DNA from: Stenotrophomonas maltophilia
GTDB taxonomy: Bacteria > Pseudomonadota > Gammaproteobacteria > Xanthomonadales > Xanthomonadaceae
Assembly: GCA_002387845.1 (NCBI GenBank)
Contig: DGLB01000068.1
Location: forward strand, 1-23,591
Direction: 5' to 3'
Length of the DNA: 23,591 bases
The first letter of the stretch is position 1. Every line of letters starts with the position of its first letter. A model generated the notes under the pieces. That model was not told the DNA's origin. It ran no database searches and saw only the letters and a list, made by a program, of their open reading frames with translations. This document shows positions 16,172 through 23,432 of this stretch, one piece after another. The position numbers were made by a program, and so were the translations under genes.

Positions 16172-19062
16172 GCGGGGACAGGCTCCGTCACGGATGTCGA
16201 CAGCCGTACGGCGTCAGGCGCGGTGCCTTGAGGATCTACACGTTCCAGAAGCAGCGGCGAAGGCAGGTTGCAATCCGGGTGCATGCGACAGAACCCGTAC
16301 ACCGCGCCCGCCAGTCCGATCATCAAGCCGGGGGTAAAGGCGGCACGGGTCAGGCCACCGACCATCCCCCGATGCTCCTCGATCGAGGAGATCACCTCCA
16401 TGGCCGCAGTATCCACGGGGTAAGGGCAGCCCTGCGGATCCAGTTGTGCGGCCTTGATCAGCAGCTCCCGGGTTGAAAGGTCACCATGGCAGAGGGTGTG
16501 ACTGAAGCCCCAGCGGCCGTTGGCGTCGGTGACCGCGCGGCGCAGGTCTCGCAGATACACCGCGTTGCCCGTGCGGGCGTAGAGATCCGCTGCCGCCAGG
16601 CCCATGCCCACGCTGCCGTGGCACCAGGTGGGGAAGGTCTTCTGGCCGTCTTTCAGATGCAGGTCGTGCCAGCGCCCGGTTTCCGGTTCGAACAGGGCGT
16701 CCTGGAACGCAAAAGCGCCTTCGGCCAGAGCCTGCCACGCGGCGCGTTCCTGCGCCGTTCCGGCCTCGGTCAGGGCCAGTCGGGCCAGCGCCCAGCCAAT
16801 GCCCAGTGCACCGTGACCGAAACCGCCAATCGGTTCGTCGAACTGCGGCGAGGGCCAGCGTGCGCCGCCGGCGTCAACGATGGCGGTGGCCTGCAGGCGG
16901 CGCGCGGCGGTCACCGCGATCGACAGCCAGCGCGCCTCGCCGGTCGCCTCGGCCAAACCGATCAGCGGCACGATGGCACCGGATACGCCGTCGAGCATTT
17001 CGTACTTTGGAACCTCGGAAAAATCCGTGCTTTCCAGACTCGCGGCAGCCGCGCGCGCCGCATCCAGCAGATCCGCGCGTCCCAGCAGGTCATGCAGGGC
17101 CAGCAGGGTCCAGACCCGCGAGCCGGCACCGACCAGGCCGCCACCGACATCCGGCAGGTCAAGCGCGCACATGCGCAGGTAAAGGGCGATGGCCCCGTTC
17201 ATCGCGGCCTCCACACCGGGCACGGCATCGGCGCGGCCCTGCTGCGCCTCCCGGTGATAGGCCGCCAGACTGAAGGCGATGCCGCCCAGCCCGAAGTACA
17301 CGTCGGGCTGCACCGGCCGCACCGTCCAGCCGGTCTGGGTGATCTCCGGGGTGATCCAGGTCATCGTGCCGTCGTTGCCACGCACCGAGAGCCGGATCAG
17401 GTTGTTGACCGCTTCAACCGCCTGTCGCCGCCGGCGCGCTTCCAGCGCATCGCCATGGGGTGCCTTCGCCGCATAGGAAAAGCCATCGCGGGCTTCGGCG
17501 CGGACCATGGCATGTTCGTTGAGGTCGGTGGCCACCAGCGTGCTGCGGATGGTCACTTCTTCCAGGTCGATGCGCATCGCGCGCCAGTTGTCCACCACCG
17601 TGGCGATGCGCTCCGCATCCAGCACGGCACTGAACAAGGGAATGTCACCGAAGCGCATGTCGTCGATTTCCTGCAACACCTCTGCCGGCTCCGCCGACGC
17701 AGCCGGCGAGATGGCGGCATTGCGGACCAGCAGGTCGAGCGCACGCTCGACCGCTGCCGCCTCGTTGTGCAGCGAGGCCGGGTGCCACAACATGCGCCCG
17801 ATCTCGGCATAGGCCATGGTCGGGCGCTTGATCTCGCGCACTTCGCAGCCTGCGAAGGGAGCCAGCAGATCGTGCAGGTGGCCGCTGCGATCCAGCTCGC
17901 GCAGGCGACTGCTCGCGGCCATGAAGCCGGTGCTGATTTCATCCCAGAACCGCGAAACGTCGGGGCGGGGAGAGGGATGATTCTGCGCCGGGGCAAATTC
18001 GGTTTCCATCATGCCCAGGCGAGGCGGCGTGTTCGCATCCTCCATCAGCACCGGCACCCGGACCTTCGGCTGTTCGCCGGGCAGCGCCCCCGCGGCGGAA
18101 AGATCCACGCCGTCCATGCCCAGCCCGGACGTGCGGAACGGCACGATTCCGGTACGCAGTACCGAATTGCGCATCAGCATGGCGGCCAGGTCATGCGCGT
18201 GGCCGTAGCCGGAGGCCGCCATTTCGATCGGCAGGCAGAACACGCTTTCCGCGTCGATCACCACCGGGGTCGGGCCCACCGCAATCAGGTTCTCAAGATG
18301 GATATCGGTGCCGCCGATCAATCGAAGCACCGCCAGCCAGTGGCCCAGGCCCTGGTAGTAGCGGGCCAGCTGGGCATCGTCGTTGCAGTAGCGATGCGCG
18401 GCAAAGGCGGCCCAACCGTGGGAACCGCGGTCGAGCACGCGTGGAATCCGGACCCGCAGCGGATCGTTCGGGAACACGGCGTCCAGGAATGTGTCCAGCA
18501 CCACGTCAATGCGCAGCGAGCGCGGCTTGTACATCACCGTGCCGCCCTCGAACGTCACGGCCGCCACGGCGCGCCCACCGCCGTGGGTGTCTCCGGAACC
18601 GAAGGCCACCTTGAGCAGCCTGCCGGCCGGTACCTGCAGCAGTGCGCGCAGTGCGTCGCGGTCGTCGACGATATGCGTGCCCAGTTCAACAACCGCGCCG
18701 ATGTAGGCGTTGGCAACACCGTCCAGGCGCGCATCCAACGCTGGATAGCGCTGCGCCACATGGGCGGCGAAAACGGGCGTCGTGGCCCAGGCTTCGAACT
18801 GCTGCAGCTGCTCCGATGTGCCGGTTGCGGCAATCTGCCCGCTGCGCACGCCGGCGTGCAGCTCAAGCAGCAGCACGCGATTGAGCTTCAGCTGCGCATT
18901 GGCATGCAGGGCGGCATAGGCCTGTTCGAGCAGGCGTTCAACTTCTTCAGACACCAGCCCGGGGGAAAGCTGCTGCAATCCGGCCTGCAGCCGCATGCGG
19001 TGCGCGGAAAGCCGATGGTGCACGATACGCGAGAAAGTTTCGGCGGCAGTTGCGATGGTCAT
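16168..19062 (-). CDS. lanM: Class II lanthipeptide synthetase LanM
   Basis: 964 residues, two fused enzymes. The N-terminal dehydratase (DUF4135-type, about residues 90-480) phosphorylates Ser/Thr of the precursor and eliminates phosphate to give dehydroalanine/dehydrobutyrine. Seen are Y-K-P-R-S-L (178-183), G-T-D-I-H-L-E-N (251-258) and V-V-I-D-A-E-S-V-F (267-275). The C-terminal LanC-like cyclase (about 585-930) joins Cys to these residues as lanthionine rings. Its zinc ligands are C814 (TWCHGS), C858 and H859 (TLCHGD), and H750 in GGFGHGALG fits the catalytic His. All key sites look intact and the length is normal. Its Shine-Dalgarno (GGGG) is 6-9 bases before the ATG. The precursor gene lies 95 bases upstream, separated by a hairpin. 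Confidence 0.94.
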   Translation of the reverse strand: MTIATAAETFSRIVHHRLSAHRMRLQAGLQQLSPGLVSEEVERLLEQAYAALHANAQLKLNRVLLLELHAGVRSGQIAATGTSEQLQQFEAWATTPVFAAHVAQRYPALDARLDGVANAYIGAVVELGTHIVDDRDALRALLQVPAGRLLKVAFGSGDTHGGGRAVAAVTFEGGTVMYKPRSLRIDVVLDTFLDAVFPNDPLRVRIPRVLDRGSHGWAAFAAHRYCNDDAQLARYYQGLGHWLAVLRLIGGTDIHLENLIAVGPTPVVIDAESVFCLPIEMAASGYGHAHDLAAMLMRNSVLRTGIVPFRTSGLGMDGVDLSAAGALPGEQPKVRVPVLMEDANTPPRLGMMETEFAPAQNHPSPRPDVSRFWDEISTGFMAASSRLRELDRSGHLHDLLAPFAGCEVREIKRPTMAYAEIGRMLWHPASLHNEAAAVERALDLLVRNAAISPAASAEPAEVLQEIDDMRFGDIPLFSAVLDAERIATVVDNWRAMRIDLEEVTIRSTLVATDLNEHAMVRAEARDGFSYAAKAPHGDALEARRRRQAVEAVNNLIRLSVRGNDGTMTWITPEITQTGWTVRPVQPDVYFGLGGIAFSLAAYHREAQQGRADAVPGVEAAMNGAIALYLRMCALDLPDVGGGLVGAGSRVWTLLALHDLLGRADLLDAARAAAASLESTDFSEVPKYEMLDGVSGAIVPLIGLAEATGEARWLSIAVTAARRLQATAIVDAGGARWPSPQFDEPIGGFGHGALGIGWALARLALTEAGTAQERAAWQALAEGAFAFQDALFEPETGRWHDLHLKDGQKTFPTWCHGSVGMGLAAADLYARTGNAVYLRDLRRAVTDANGRWGFSHTLCHGDLSTRELLIKAAQLDPQGCPYPVDTAAMEVISSIEEHRGMVGGLTRAAFTPGLMIGLAGAVYGFCRMHPDCNLPSPLLLERVDPQGTAPDAVRLSTSVTEPVPA

Positions 19063-19112
19063 TGCATCCCCTGCAGTCTGTGGTGGTATGACGCAGGCGA
19101 TGGCCCACGCGA

Positions 19113-19145
19113 CGGCGCGCAGCGGTCTGAAGCCACTGCGCGCCG
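19113..19145 (-). terminator. Attenuator-like hairpin between lanA and lanM
   Basis: CGGCGCGCAG (19113-19122) and CTGCGCGCCG (19136-19145) are perfect complements. Two more pairs inside after one mismatch leave a 7-base loop. It starts 12 bases after the lanA stop, with no T-run. Such stem-loops are common between lantibiotic structural and modification genes, where partial read-through or mRNA protection keeps precursor levels above enzyme levels (inference here). Confidence 0.6.
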
Positions 19146-19157
19146 GTACAGCTCAGA

Positions 19158-19367
19158 TCAGCAACAAAGGCAGTTGTTCACCACAGAGGCGGTCGTGGTG
19201 CACAGAGTGGCAGCACCCGTGGTGGCGAGCATCGGGGCAGCGTGGGTCAATGCAGCGTCGGTTGCTTGCTGGCCATAGATGAAAAGGGAACCGGCCGGAT
19301 TGTCGCAGCCATCTACGCTGTCAGCACCGTTGAGCCAGCCTGAAACGACATCGTCATTCAGTTGCAT
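19158..19367 (-). CDS. lanA: Class II lanthipeptide precursor, mersacidin/lichenicidin-like leader
   Basis: 69 residues starting MQLNDDVVSGWLNG and ending NNCLCC. An AAGGAG Shine-Dalgarno (19381-19376, minus strand) lies 8 bases before the ATG, which fixes this start; an open frame extends to 19433 without such a site. The leader has W11 and P24-A25-G26. The Trp-to-Pro spacing of 13 is the same as in the mersacidin leader as I recall it, where N-P-A-G also occurs. A G-A at 51-52 could be the cleavage point, leaving a 17-residue core that starts ATLCTTTAS. That core has four Cys (56, 66, 68, 69) and five Ser/Thr (54, 57, 58, 59, 61), enough for up to four rings. It keeps C-T-x-T as in mersacidin, but the Glu of the lipid II-binding C-T-x-T-x-E-C is missing. 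C21 lies in the leader. Modified by the LanM encoded next; final structure and activity unknown. Confidence 0.88.
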   Translation of the reverse strand: MQLNDDVVSGWLNGADSVDGCDNPAGSLFIYGQQATDAALTHAAPMLATTGAATLCTTTASVVNNCLCC

Positions 19368-19560
19368 TCCGCTTTCTCCTTGTGTTGTTGCGATGAGGGC
19401 GTTCGACGACGAACGTCCTTTCGTTACGGCCATTCCCTGGCATCAAGAACACAACTGCGATACCGAACAACAAGGGTCAGGCCGCAGTTTCACGGTGCGC
19501 CCATTTTTGTTGCGAGTCAAACTGGGAAGTGCTTCACAGAATCGCGAAGCGACGCGATAC

Positions 19561-19628
19561 GTAGAGCCGGGCTTGCCCGGCTGCCGTTGGCGTAATGACG
19601 AAAAGCAGCCGGGCAAGCCCGGCTCTAC
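19561..19628. repeat. SMAG dimer upstream of lanA
   Basis: Units at 19561-19582 and 19607-19628 form an inverted pair with the same core as at 8439 and 16105. It separates the lanA promoter region from the gene at 19625-20068, and its TAG (19627-19625, minus strand) is the stop codon of that gene. Between lanA and this dimer (19368-19560) I see no gene and no confident promoter. Confidence 0.9.
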
Positions 19629-20068
19629 TCCCGGTGGAGTTTGATGTCGACGTCGCGCACGGTGTTGCTGACCAGGTCGAGGCCGAAATCCTTCGTTCCG
19701 TGACGGGCTTTTACCAGCACGTCCTCGCCGTCATCGGTTTCCACGTGATACGCCTTGCCCAGGCGCGTGCCGATGGCATCGCGCACGGCCTGCGCGATGT
19801 GGTTCTCGGACACGCCATCCTTGATCGGTACCTCGATCAGAATCGGTTCGGCCGCAGCGGGCCAGATCCGGAACGTGATGGTCCCATCCGACTTGGCGCG
19901 CTCGTCGAACGCAATCCGCCACTTGTTGGAGGCGTGTGGCCGCACCGCAGGATCAGCGGCGTCGGAGGTTGGCAGCGGGGCCTGCTGGGCACGCACCAGC
20001 GGCACCACCAGCAGGCTCAGCAGCACCAGCAGCATGGCGGTGACGGCGCGCAGCGTAATGATCTTCAT
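19625..20068 (-). CDS. Exported protein of unknown function
   Basis: 147 residues; I do not recognise the family. From MKIITLRAVTAM a strong signal peptide runs to about residue 28 (hydrophobic LLVLLSLLVVPL, then VRAQQ), so the product is periplasmic or secreted, with no lipobox. The mature part of about 120 residues is mixed alpha/beta, has no Cys, and ends with a basic stretch. The start at 20068 gives the signal peptide; GGGAA lies 6-10 bases upstream. The frame stays open to 20125, but that extension has no signal-like start. It precedes lanA on the same strand but is separated from it by a SMAG dimer. Involvement in lanthipeptide immunity is conceivable, without evidence. Confidence 0.65.
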   Translation of the reverse strand: MKIITLRAVTAMLLVLLSLLVVPLVRAQQAPLPTSDAADPAVRPHASNKWRIAFDERAKSDGTITFRIWPAAAEPILIEVPIKDGVSENHIAQAVRDAIGTRLGKAYHVETDDGEDVLVKARHGTKDFGLDLVSNTVRDVDIKLHRE

Positions 20069-20096
20069 CGTCGTTCCCGGGCAAGAGGGGCAGTAC

Positions 20097-20105
20097 ATCC
20101 TGGCA
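20097..20105 (-). promoter_or_regulatory. Candidate extended -10 for the exported protein
   Basis: Read on the minus strand, TGCCAGGAT lies 28 bases before the ATG at 20068. It matches the TGNYAGGAT form seen before two other genes here. No clear -35. Confidence 0.25.
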
Positions 20106-20343
20106 GCGCGCGGGCGCGGACACATCGGAACTTGTGCTGAGCCTTGCTGGGTACTTCTACGCAGAGCCAGTAGATTTACTGAGCGCGGTGCAGTGTTTCC
20201 CCGGAAGGCGGAGGCGATGCATGTGGAGACTGGTTGCGGGCGGTTCCGGAGTCAGGAACACGGTGTAACAAGGACCTGCCGCGGGGGGGGAGGGCGGGCG
20301 GTAGAGGCGGTCGCCAGACGCCTGCCGATAGCTTCAACCGGTT

Positions 20344-20445
20344 CTTTAACGCATGAACCTCACCGGAGTAACCTCTCCGTTCCACGTTCATGCCCTACCG
20401 GGCGCGGCACCGTTATCGGCAGTCGACTGTCGTGCGACTCTACCG
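20344..20445 (+). repeat. 102-bp dispersed repeat, copy A
   Basis: From ctttaacgcatg to ctaccg. By hand alignment it matches 23433-23534 without gaps at 90 of 102 positions. It contains a dyad, CAGTCGACTG, and ends in CTAC, so on the minus strand it starts with GTAG like the other REP elements. A GTAG-headed module (20301) precedes it, suggesting a composite element with GTAG ends facing outward. Confidence 0.8.
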
Positions 20446-20543
20446 GTGCAAGCCCGGTGCATTCCCGGTGCATTCCCGGTGCATTCCCGGTGCGTTCCCG
20501 GTGCATCCCTCGTGTAATCCCGGAGCATTCCCGGCGCATCACC
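20445..20543 (+). repeat. 11-bp tandem repeat array, nine units
   Basis: The consensus GGTGCATTCCC is repeated head to tail. Units 2-4 (20456-20488) are identical and the outer units progressively diverged, as expected of a minisatellite. It starts at the last base of the 102-bp repeat. Its last unit contains the TGA stop (20541-20539) of the small membrane protein on the minus strand. It is not CRISPR, as there are no spacers. Confidence 0.9.
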
Positions 20544-20850
20544 GGCCATTCAACGATGCGATGGCCTTGCGCAGCAGCCAGATCACGCCCCACAGCAGCA
20601 GGCCGTTCAACACCATTGCGAGTACGATCAAGGCGATGAATGCTGCCGGGGTTTCCACGCCGAGTGCCATGAAGGTCAATGACCACGGCATGGCGAGCAT
20701 CAGCGCCACCACCGCGGCAAGGCCGTCGGCGGGCAGGCCGAACAGGCCTTGGGTGCCGACCAGCAGGACGGCGAGGCCGCCGAGGCAGGCGAGGGCGTAG
20801 AGGCCGACGATGACCTGGGCGACGCGCTTTCCTGGGAGCATGTGTTTCAT
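20539..20850 (-). CDS. Small three-helix membrane protein
   Basis: 103 residues with three hydrophobic segments (about 9-30, 40-64 and 68-94), a basic N-terminus (MKHMLPGKR) and a basic C-terminus (LLRKAIASLNGR). No catalytic motif is seen. I do not recognise the family with confidence; it resembles small uncharacterised inner-membrane proteins of the SCO4225 type. The Shine-Dalgarno is weak (ACGGA). It lies downstream of the arylsulfatase on the same strand, separated by a palindromic repeat, so it is probably a separate unit. Its 3' end lies in the minisatellite. Confidence 0.65.
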   Translation of the reverse strand: MKHMLPGKRVAQVIVGLYALACLGGLAVLLVGTQGLFGLPADGLAAVVALMLAMPWSLTFMALGVETPAAFIALIVLAMVLNGLLLWGVIWLLRKAIASLNGR

Positions 20851-20888
20851 TCCGTGCCGGTGATGCGCGGAGTTTACACAGTCCGCGA

Positions 20889-20946
20889 TGACACGCGTGG
20901 CGTGTCACTACAGGAACCGGCCCGTAGTGACGCGCCATGCGCGTCA
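20889..20946. repeat. Variant REP pair with GTAG heads facing inward
   Basis: Two perfect 8-bp hairpins: TGACACGC-GTG-GCGTGTCA (20889-20907) followed by CTAC, and GTAG followed by TGACGCGC-CAT-GCGCGTCA (20928-20946). The heads point at each other across 12 bases, opposite to the SMAG dimers elsewhere. It starts 16 bases beyond the arylsulfatase stop, between that gene and the small membrane protein gene. Confidence 0.8.
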
Positions 20947-20962
20947 AGCGCGATGCGGCGCA

Positions 20963-23290
20963 TCAATCTGCTGCAAATGCGGCCGCCGCCAGCTTCTCAA
21001 GATCCAGATACTGCACCTTCTCCACTGTGACGCCTACGGCCAGAATCTCACCGCCCTTGAACTCGCCAGGCGTCTTGTACTCGGCACTGACCGCATCACC
21101 ACTGTCGCGACCGATGCACAATCCATCGCCAGAAAGCGTGAACTTGCCCAGCTGGGTCTTCATGTCGCCTTCGGCTTCCACCTTGTCGTTGACATACAGC
21201 TTGGTCTTGCCCAGCGACTCGCCGTGCTCACCCTGGCCGGTGCGCTCGAATTCCATGCCCAGCGTCCAGGTGCCGGGTTTCAGCTCGGTGGTGGAGATAA
21301 ACGTCTGTTCCGGTTTGATGCCGAGGAAGTTGTAGACGTAGTACAGCTTGCGGTTCTTGATGAACAAGCTGTGCCCGCCGAACCGCGAGCCGTGGGCGAA
21401 GATCACGCCAGACGCATCGGCATCCTTGATTTCGACCTCGGCGATGATCTTGTACGAGCGGCCGCGCACGTTCACCGCGACGCCCTCGGGTACCGGCGAG
21501 GTGCCCGGATAGTAGATGTAACGTTGGCGTGCGACCTCGGTGCTGGGTCGCTCTATCCCCAGCAGCTCGGCGGCGGTGCGGTCATCCAGTGGCAGCACGT
21601 TGTTGGCTTCGGCTTCGGCAAACCACGCATCCACCAGTGCCTTGAGCTTGTCGGGGTGTTCCTTGGCAAGGTCTTTCGATTCGGAGCGGTCCTCATCCAC
21701 GTTGTACAGTTCCCAGCGGTCCTGGTCGAAGTGGCCCTTGCTGGTCAGCGGCGCATGCACCGCAGCCGCCTTCCAACCGTTTTCCCAGATGCCGCGTGTA
21801 CCCAGCATCGCGTAGTACTGGCGCTTCTTCCGGGTGGGGCCGTCCTTCTCGAAGCTGTACTTCATCGACACGCCTGAGAGCGGGTGCTGCTTCACGCCGC
21901 GATTGGAGTCCGGCATCGGAATGCCGATGGATTCCAGGATGGTCGGGACGATATCCACCGCGTGGTGGTACTGGTTGCGCACTTCGCCCTTGGCCTTGAT
22001 CCCTTTCGGCCAGTGGATCACCATCGGGCAGCAGGTGCCGCCGGCGTACTCGGAGTAACGCTTGAACATCTTGTACGGGGCCGAGAACGCCGCCGCCCAG
22101 CCGGTGGGGTAGTGGTTGTAGGTTTCCGGCCCACCGAGCACATCGATGTACTTCAGGTTCTCTTCCAGCGAATCCGGGTAGTTGTTGAAGAACTTGTTCT
22201 CGTTCACCGAACCGGTCGGGCTGCCTTCGCCGGACGCGCCGTTGTCCGAGCAGTAGAAGATGATCGTGTTCTCGAGCTGACCGCTCTTCTCCAGATAGTC
22301 GACGATGCGACCGACCTGGACGTCGGTGTACTCGGAGAAGCCGGCGTAGACCTCCGCCATGCGTGCGAACAGGCGTTTCTCATCTGCGCTCAGGCTGTCC
22401 CAGGGCTTCACGTAGTCGGCGGCGTTGGCCTGGTCTTCCGGCATGGGGTTGAAGTCCGGCACCGCCGTGCCCGCTGGCAACATGCCCTTTTCGATCATGC
22501 GCGGCACCACCCACTTGCGGTAGGCGTCATAGCCTTCGTCGAACTTGCCCTTGTATTTATCGATGTATTCCTTGGGTGCGTGGTGCGGGGCATGGTTGGC
22601 CCCGGGGCAGAACCACAGGAACCAGGGCTTGGAGGGATTAGAGGCCTTCTGGTCACGGATCATCTGCAGCGCCTGGTCAGTCAGGTCGCGCGACAGGTGG
22701 TAGCCGTCCTCTGGGCCGTAGGGCTGGTCGATGAATACGTTGTCCTGGGTCAGGTCCGGGTACCACTGGTTGGTTTCACCGCCGAGGAAGCCGTAGTAGC
22801 GGTCGAAGCCTTTCTGCAGAGGCCATTCAGACTTCGGGCCCCCCGCGCAGATGTCCTGTTCCGGTACGTTGTGATCCTTGCCGATCCAGAACGTGCTGTA
22901 GCCGTTGTCCTGCAGCAGTTGGCCGACCGACATGCATTCTTCCGGTACGCGGCCGCTCCAGCCGGGGAAGCCGTTGGCAGCTTCAGTGATGGCCGACATG
23001 CCATTCAGGTGGTGGTTGCGGCCAGTGAGGAAGCAGGAACGGGTAGGGGAGCACAGTGCGGTGGTGTGCCATTGGGTATAGGTGAGCCCGTTGTCGGCCA
23101 GCTTCTGCAGGGTGGGCATGTTGATCGCGCCGCCATATGGTTCCCAGGCGGCCTGGCCCGTGTCGTCGTACAGCACGATCAGAATGTTGGGGGCGTCTTT
23201 CGGTGCGGTAGGTGGCAGGAAGGGGGCCCAGTCAGCTTTCGAATCCCGGATGTCGAGTTTGACCACACCTTTGAACGGGGGCTTGGACAT
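20963..23290 (-). CDS. Arylsulfatase, formylglycine-dependent, cytosolic
   Basis: 775 residues, type I sulfatase that hydrolyses sulfate esters. The signature C-S-P-T-R-S at residues 80-85 marks C80 for conversion to formylglycine, and GRNHH follows as usual. Metal ligands of the family are visible: D42-D43 early, then D349-N350 in YCSDNG. K138 and H140 (WIGKDH) and H233 fit the substrate side. About 600-775 is a beta-rich C-terminal domain (RGRSYKIIAEVEI ... LFIKNRKLYYVYNF) seen in the long, roughly 780-residue arylsulfatases. There is no signal peptide, so it acts in the cytosol, probably for sulfur scavenging from imported sulfate esters. AAGG lies 9 bases before the ATG. A 21-bp palindrome upstream may be the operator. 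The maturation enzyme is not in the window. It is flanked by direct repeats. Confidence 0.9.
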   Translation of the reverse strand: MSKPPFKGVVKLDIRDSKADWAPFLPPTAPKDAPNILIVLYDDTGQAAWEPYGGAINMPTLQKLADNGLTYTQWHTTALCSPTRSCFLTGRNHHLNGMSAITEAANGFPGWSGRVPEECMSVGQLLQDNGYSTFWIGKDHNVPEQDICAGGPKSEWPLQKGFDRYYGFLGGETNQWYPDLTQDNVFIDQPYGPEDGYHLSRDLTDQALQMIRDQKASNPSKPWFLWFCPGANHAPHHAPKEYIDKYKGKFDEGYDAYRKWVVPRMIEKGMLPAGTAVPDFNPMPEDQANAADYVKPWDSLSADEKRLFARMAEVYAGFSEYTDVQVGRIVDYLEKSGQLENTIIFYCSDNGASGEGSPTGSVNENKFFNNYPDSLEENLKYIDVLGGPETYNHYPTGWAAAFSAPYKMFKRYSEYAGGTCCPMVIHWPKGIKAKGEVRNQYHHAVDIVPTILESIGIPMPDSNRGVKQHPLSGVSMKYSFEKDGPTRKKRQYYAMLGTRGIWENGWKAAAVHAPLTSKGHFDQDRWELYNVDEDRSESKDLAKEHPDKLKALVDAWFAEAEANNVLPLDDRTAAELLGIERPSTEVARQRYIYYPGTSPVPEGVAVNVRGRSYKIIAEVEIKDADASGVIFAHGSRFGGHSLFIKNRKLYYVYNFLGIKPEQTFISTTELKPGTWTLGMEFERTGQGEHGESLGKTKLYVNDKVEAEGDMKTQLGKFTLSGDGLCIGRDSGDAVSAEYKTPGEFKGGEILAVGVTVEKVQYLDLEKLAAAAFAAD

Positions 23291-23360
23291 GGCGGTGCCT
23301 TCTGCGCGCGGGGGAGAGAGGGAAGTTCAGCACCCTGTGACGCCTGCGGCCTCTGTAAAG

Positions 23361-23381
23361 CTACTGAAGCGGCTTCAGTAG
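23361..23381. promoter_or_regulatory. 21-bp palindrome upstream of the arylsulfatase gene
   Basis: CTACTGAAGC-G-GCTTCAGTAG is a perfect dyad with one central base, 71-91 bases before the ATG at 23290. Its shape suits the binding site of a dimeric regulator. With CTAC and GTAG at its ends it could instead be a minimal relative of the REP elements. Confidence 0.45.
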
Positions 23382-23432
23382 ATGGTGTAGCGAACTGCCT
23401 GGATGGAACGGGTTGGTGGAACGGGTTGGGCG

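Larger units (their letters stand above)
20069..20538. other. Repeat-rich intergenic region
   Basis: No gene is seen. It contains a candidate minus-strand promoter (20097-20105) and a run of eight G (20283-20290). It also holds a GTAGAGGCGGTCGC module at 20301, which shares 14 bases with the end of the window, the 102-bp dispersed repeat and most of an 11-bp tandem array. Confidence 0.6.

Noticed and set aside
16486..19278. A 930-codon open frame on the plus strand, antisense to lanM and lanA
   Set aside because: It mirrors the GC-rich codon pattern of lanM. Its translation is rich in His, Arg, Gln and Gly with no recognisable domain, whereas the minus strand encodes an intact LanM.
19368..19560. 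A second lanthipeptide precursor upstream of lanA
   Set aside because: On the minus strand I found no open frame with a ribosome site and a Ser/Thr/Cys-rich end; the ATG in the middle is followed by a stop after three codons.
20283..20290. Run of eight G as a phase-variation switch
   Set aside because: It lies in non-coding DNA about 215 bases from the nearest start and in no identified promoter.
20445..20543. CRISPR array
   Set aside because: Units are 11 bases, directly adjacent and without spacers.
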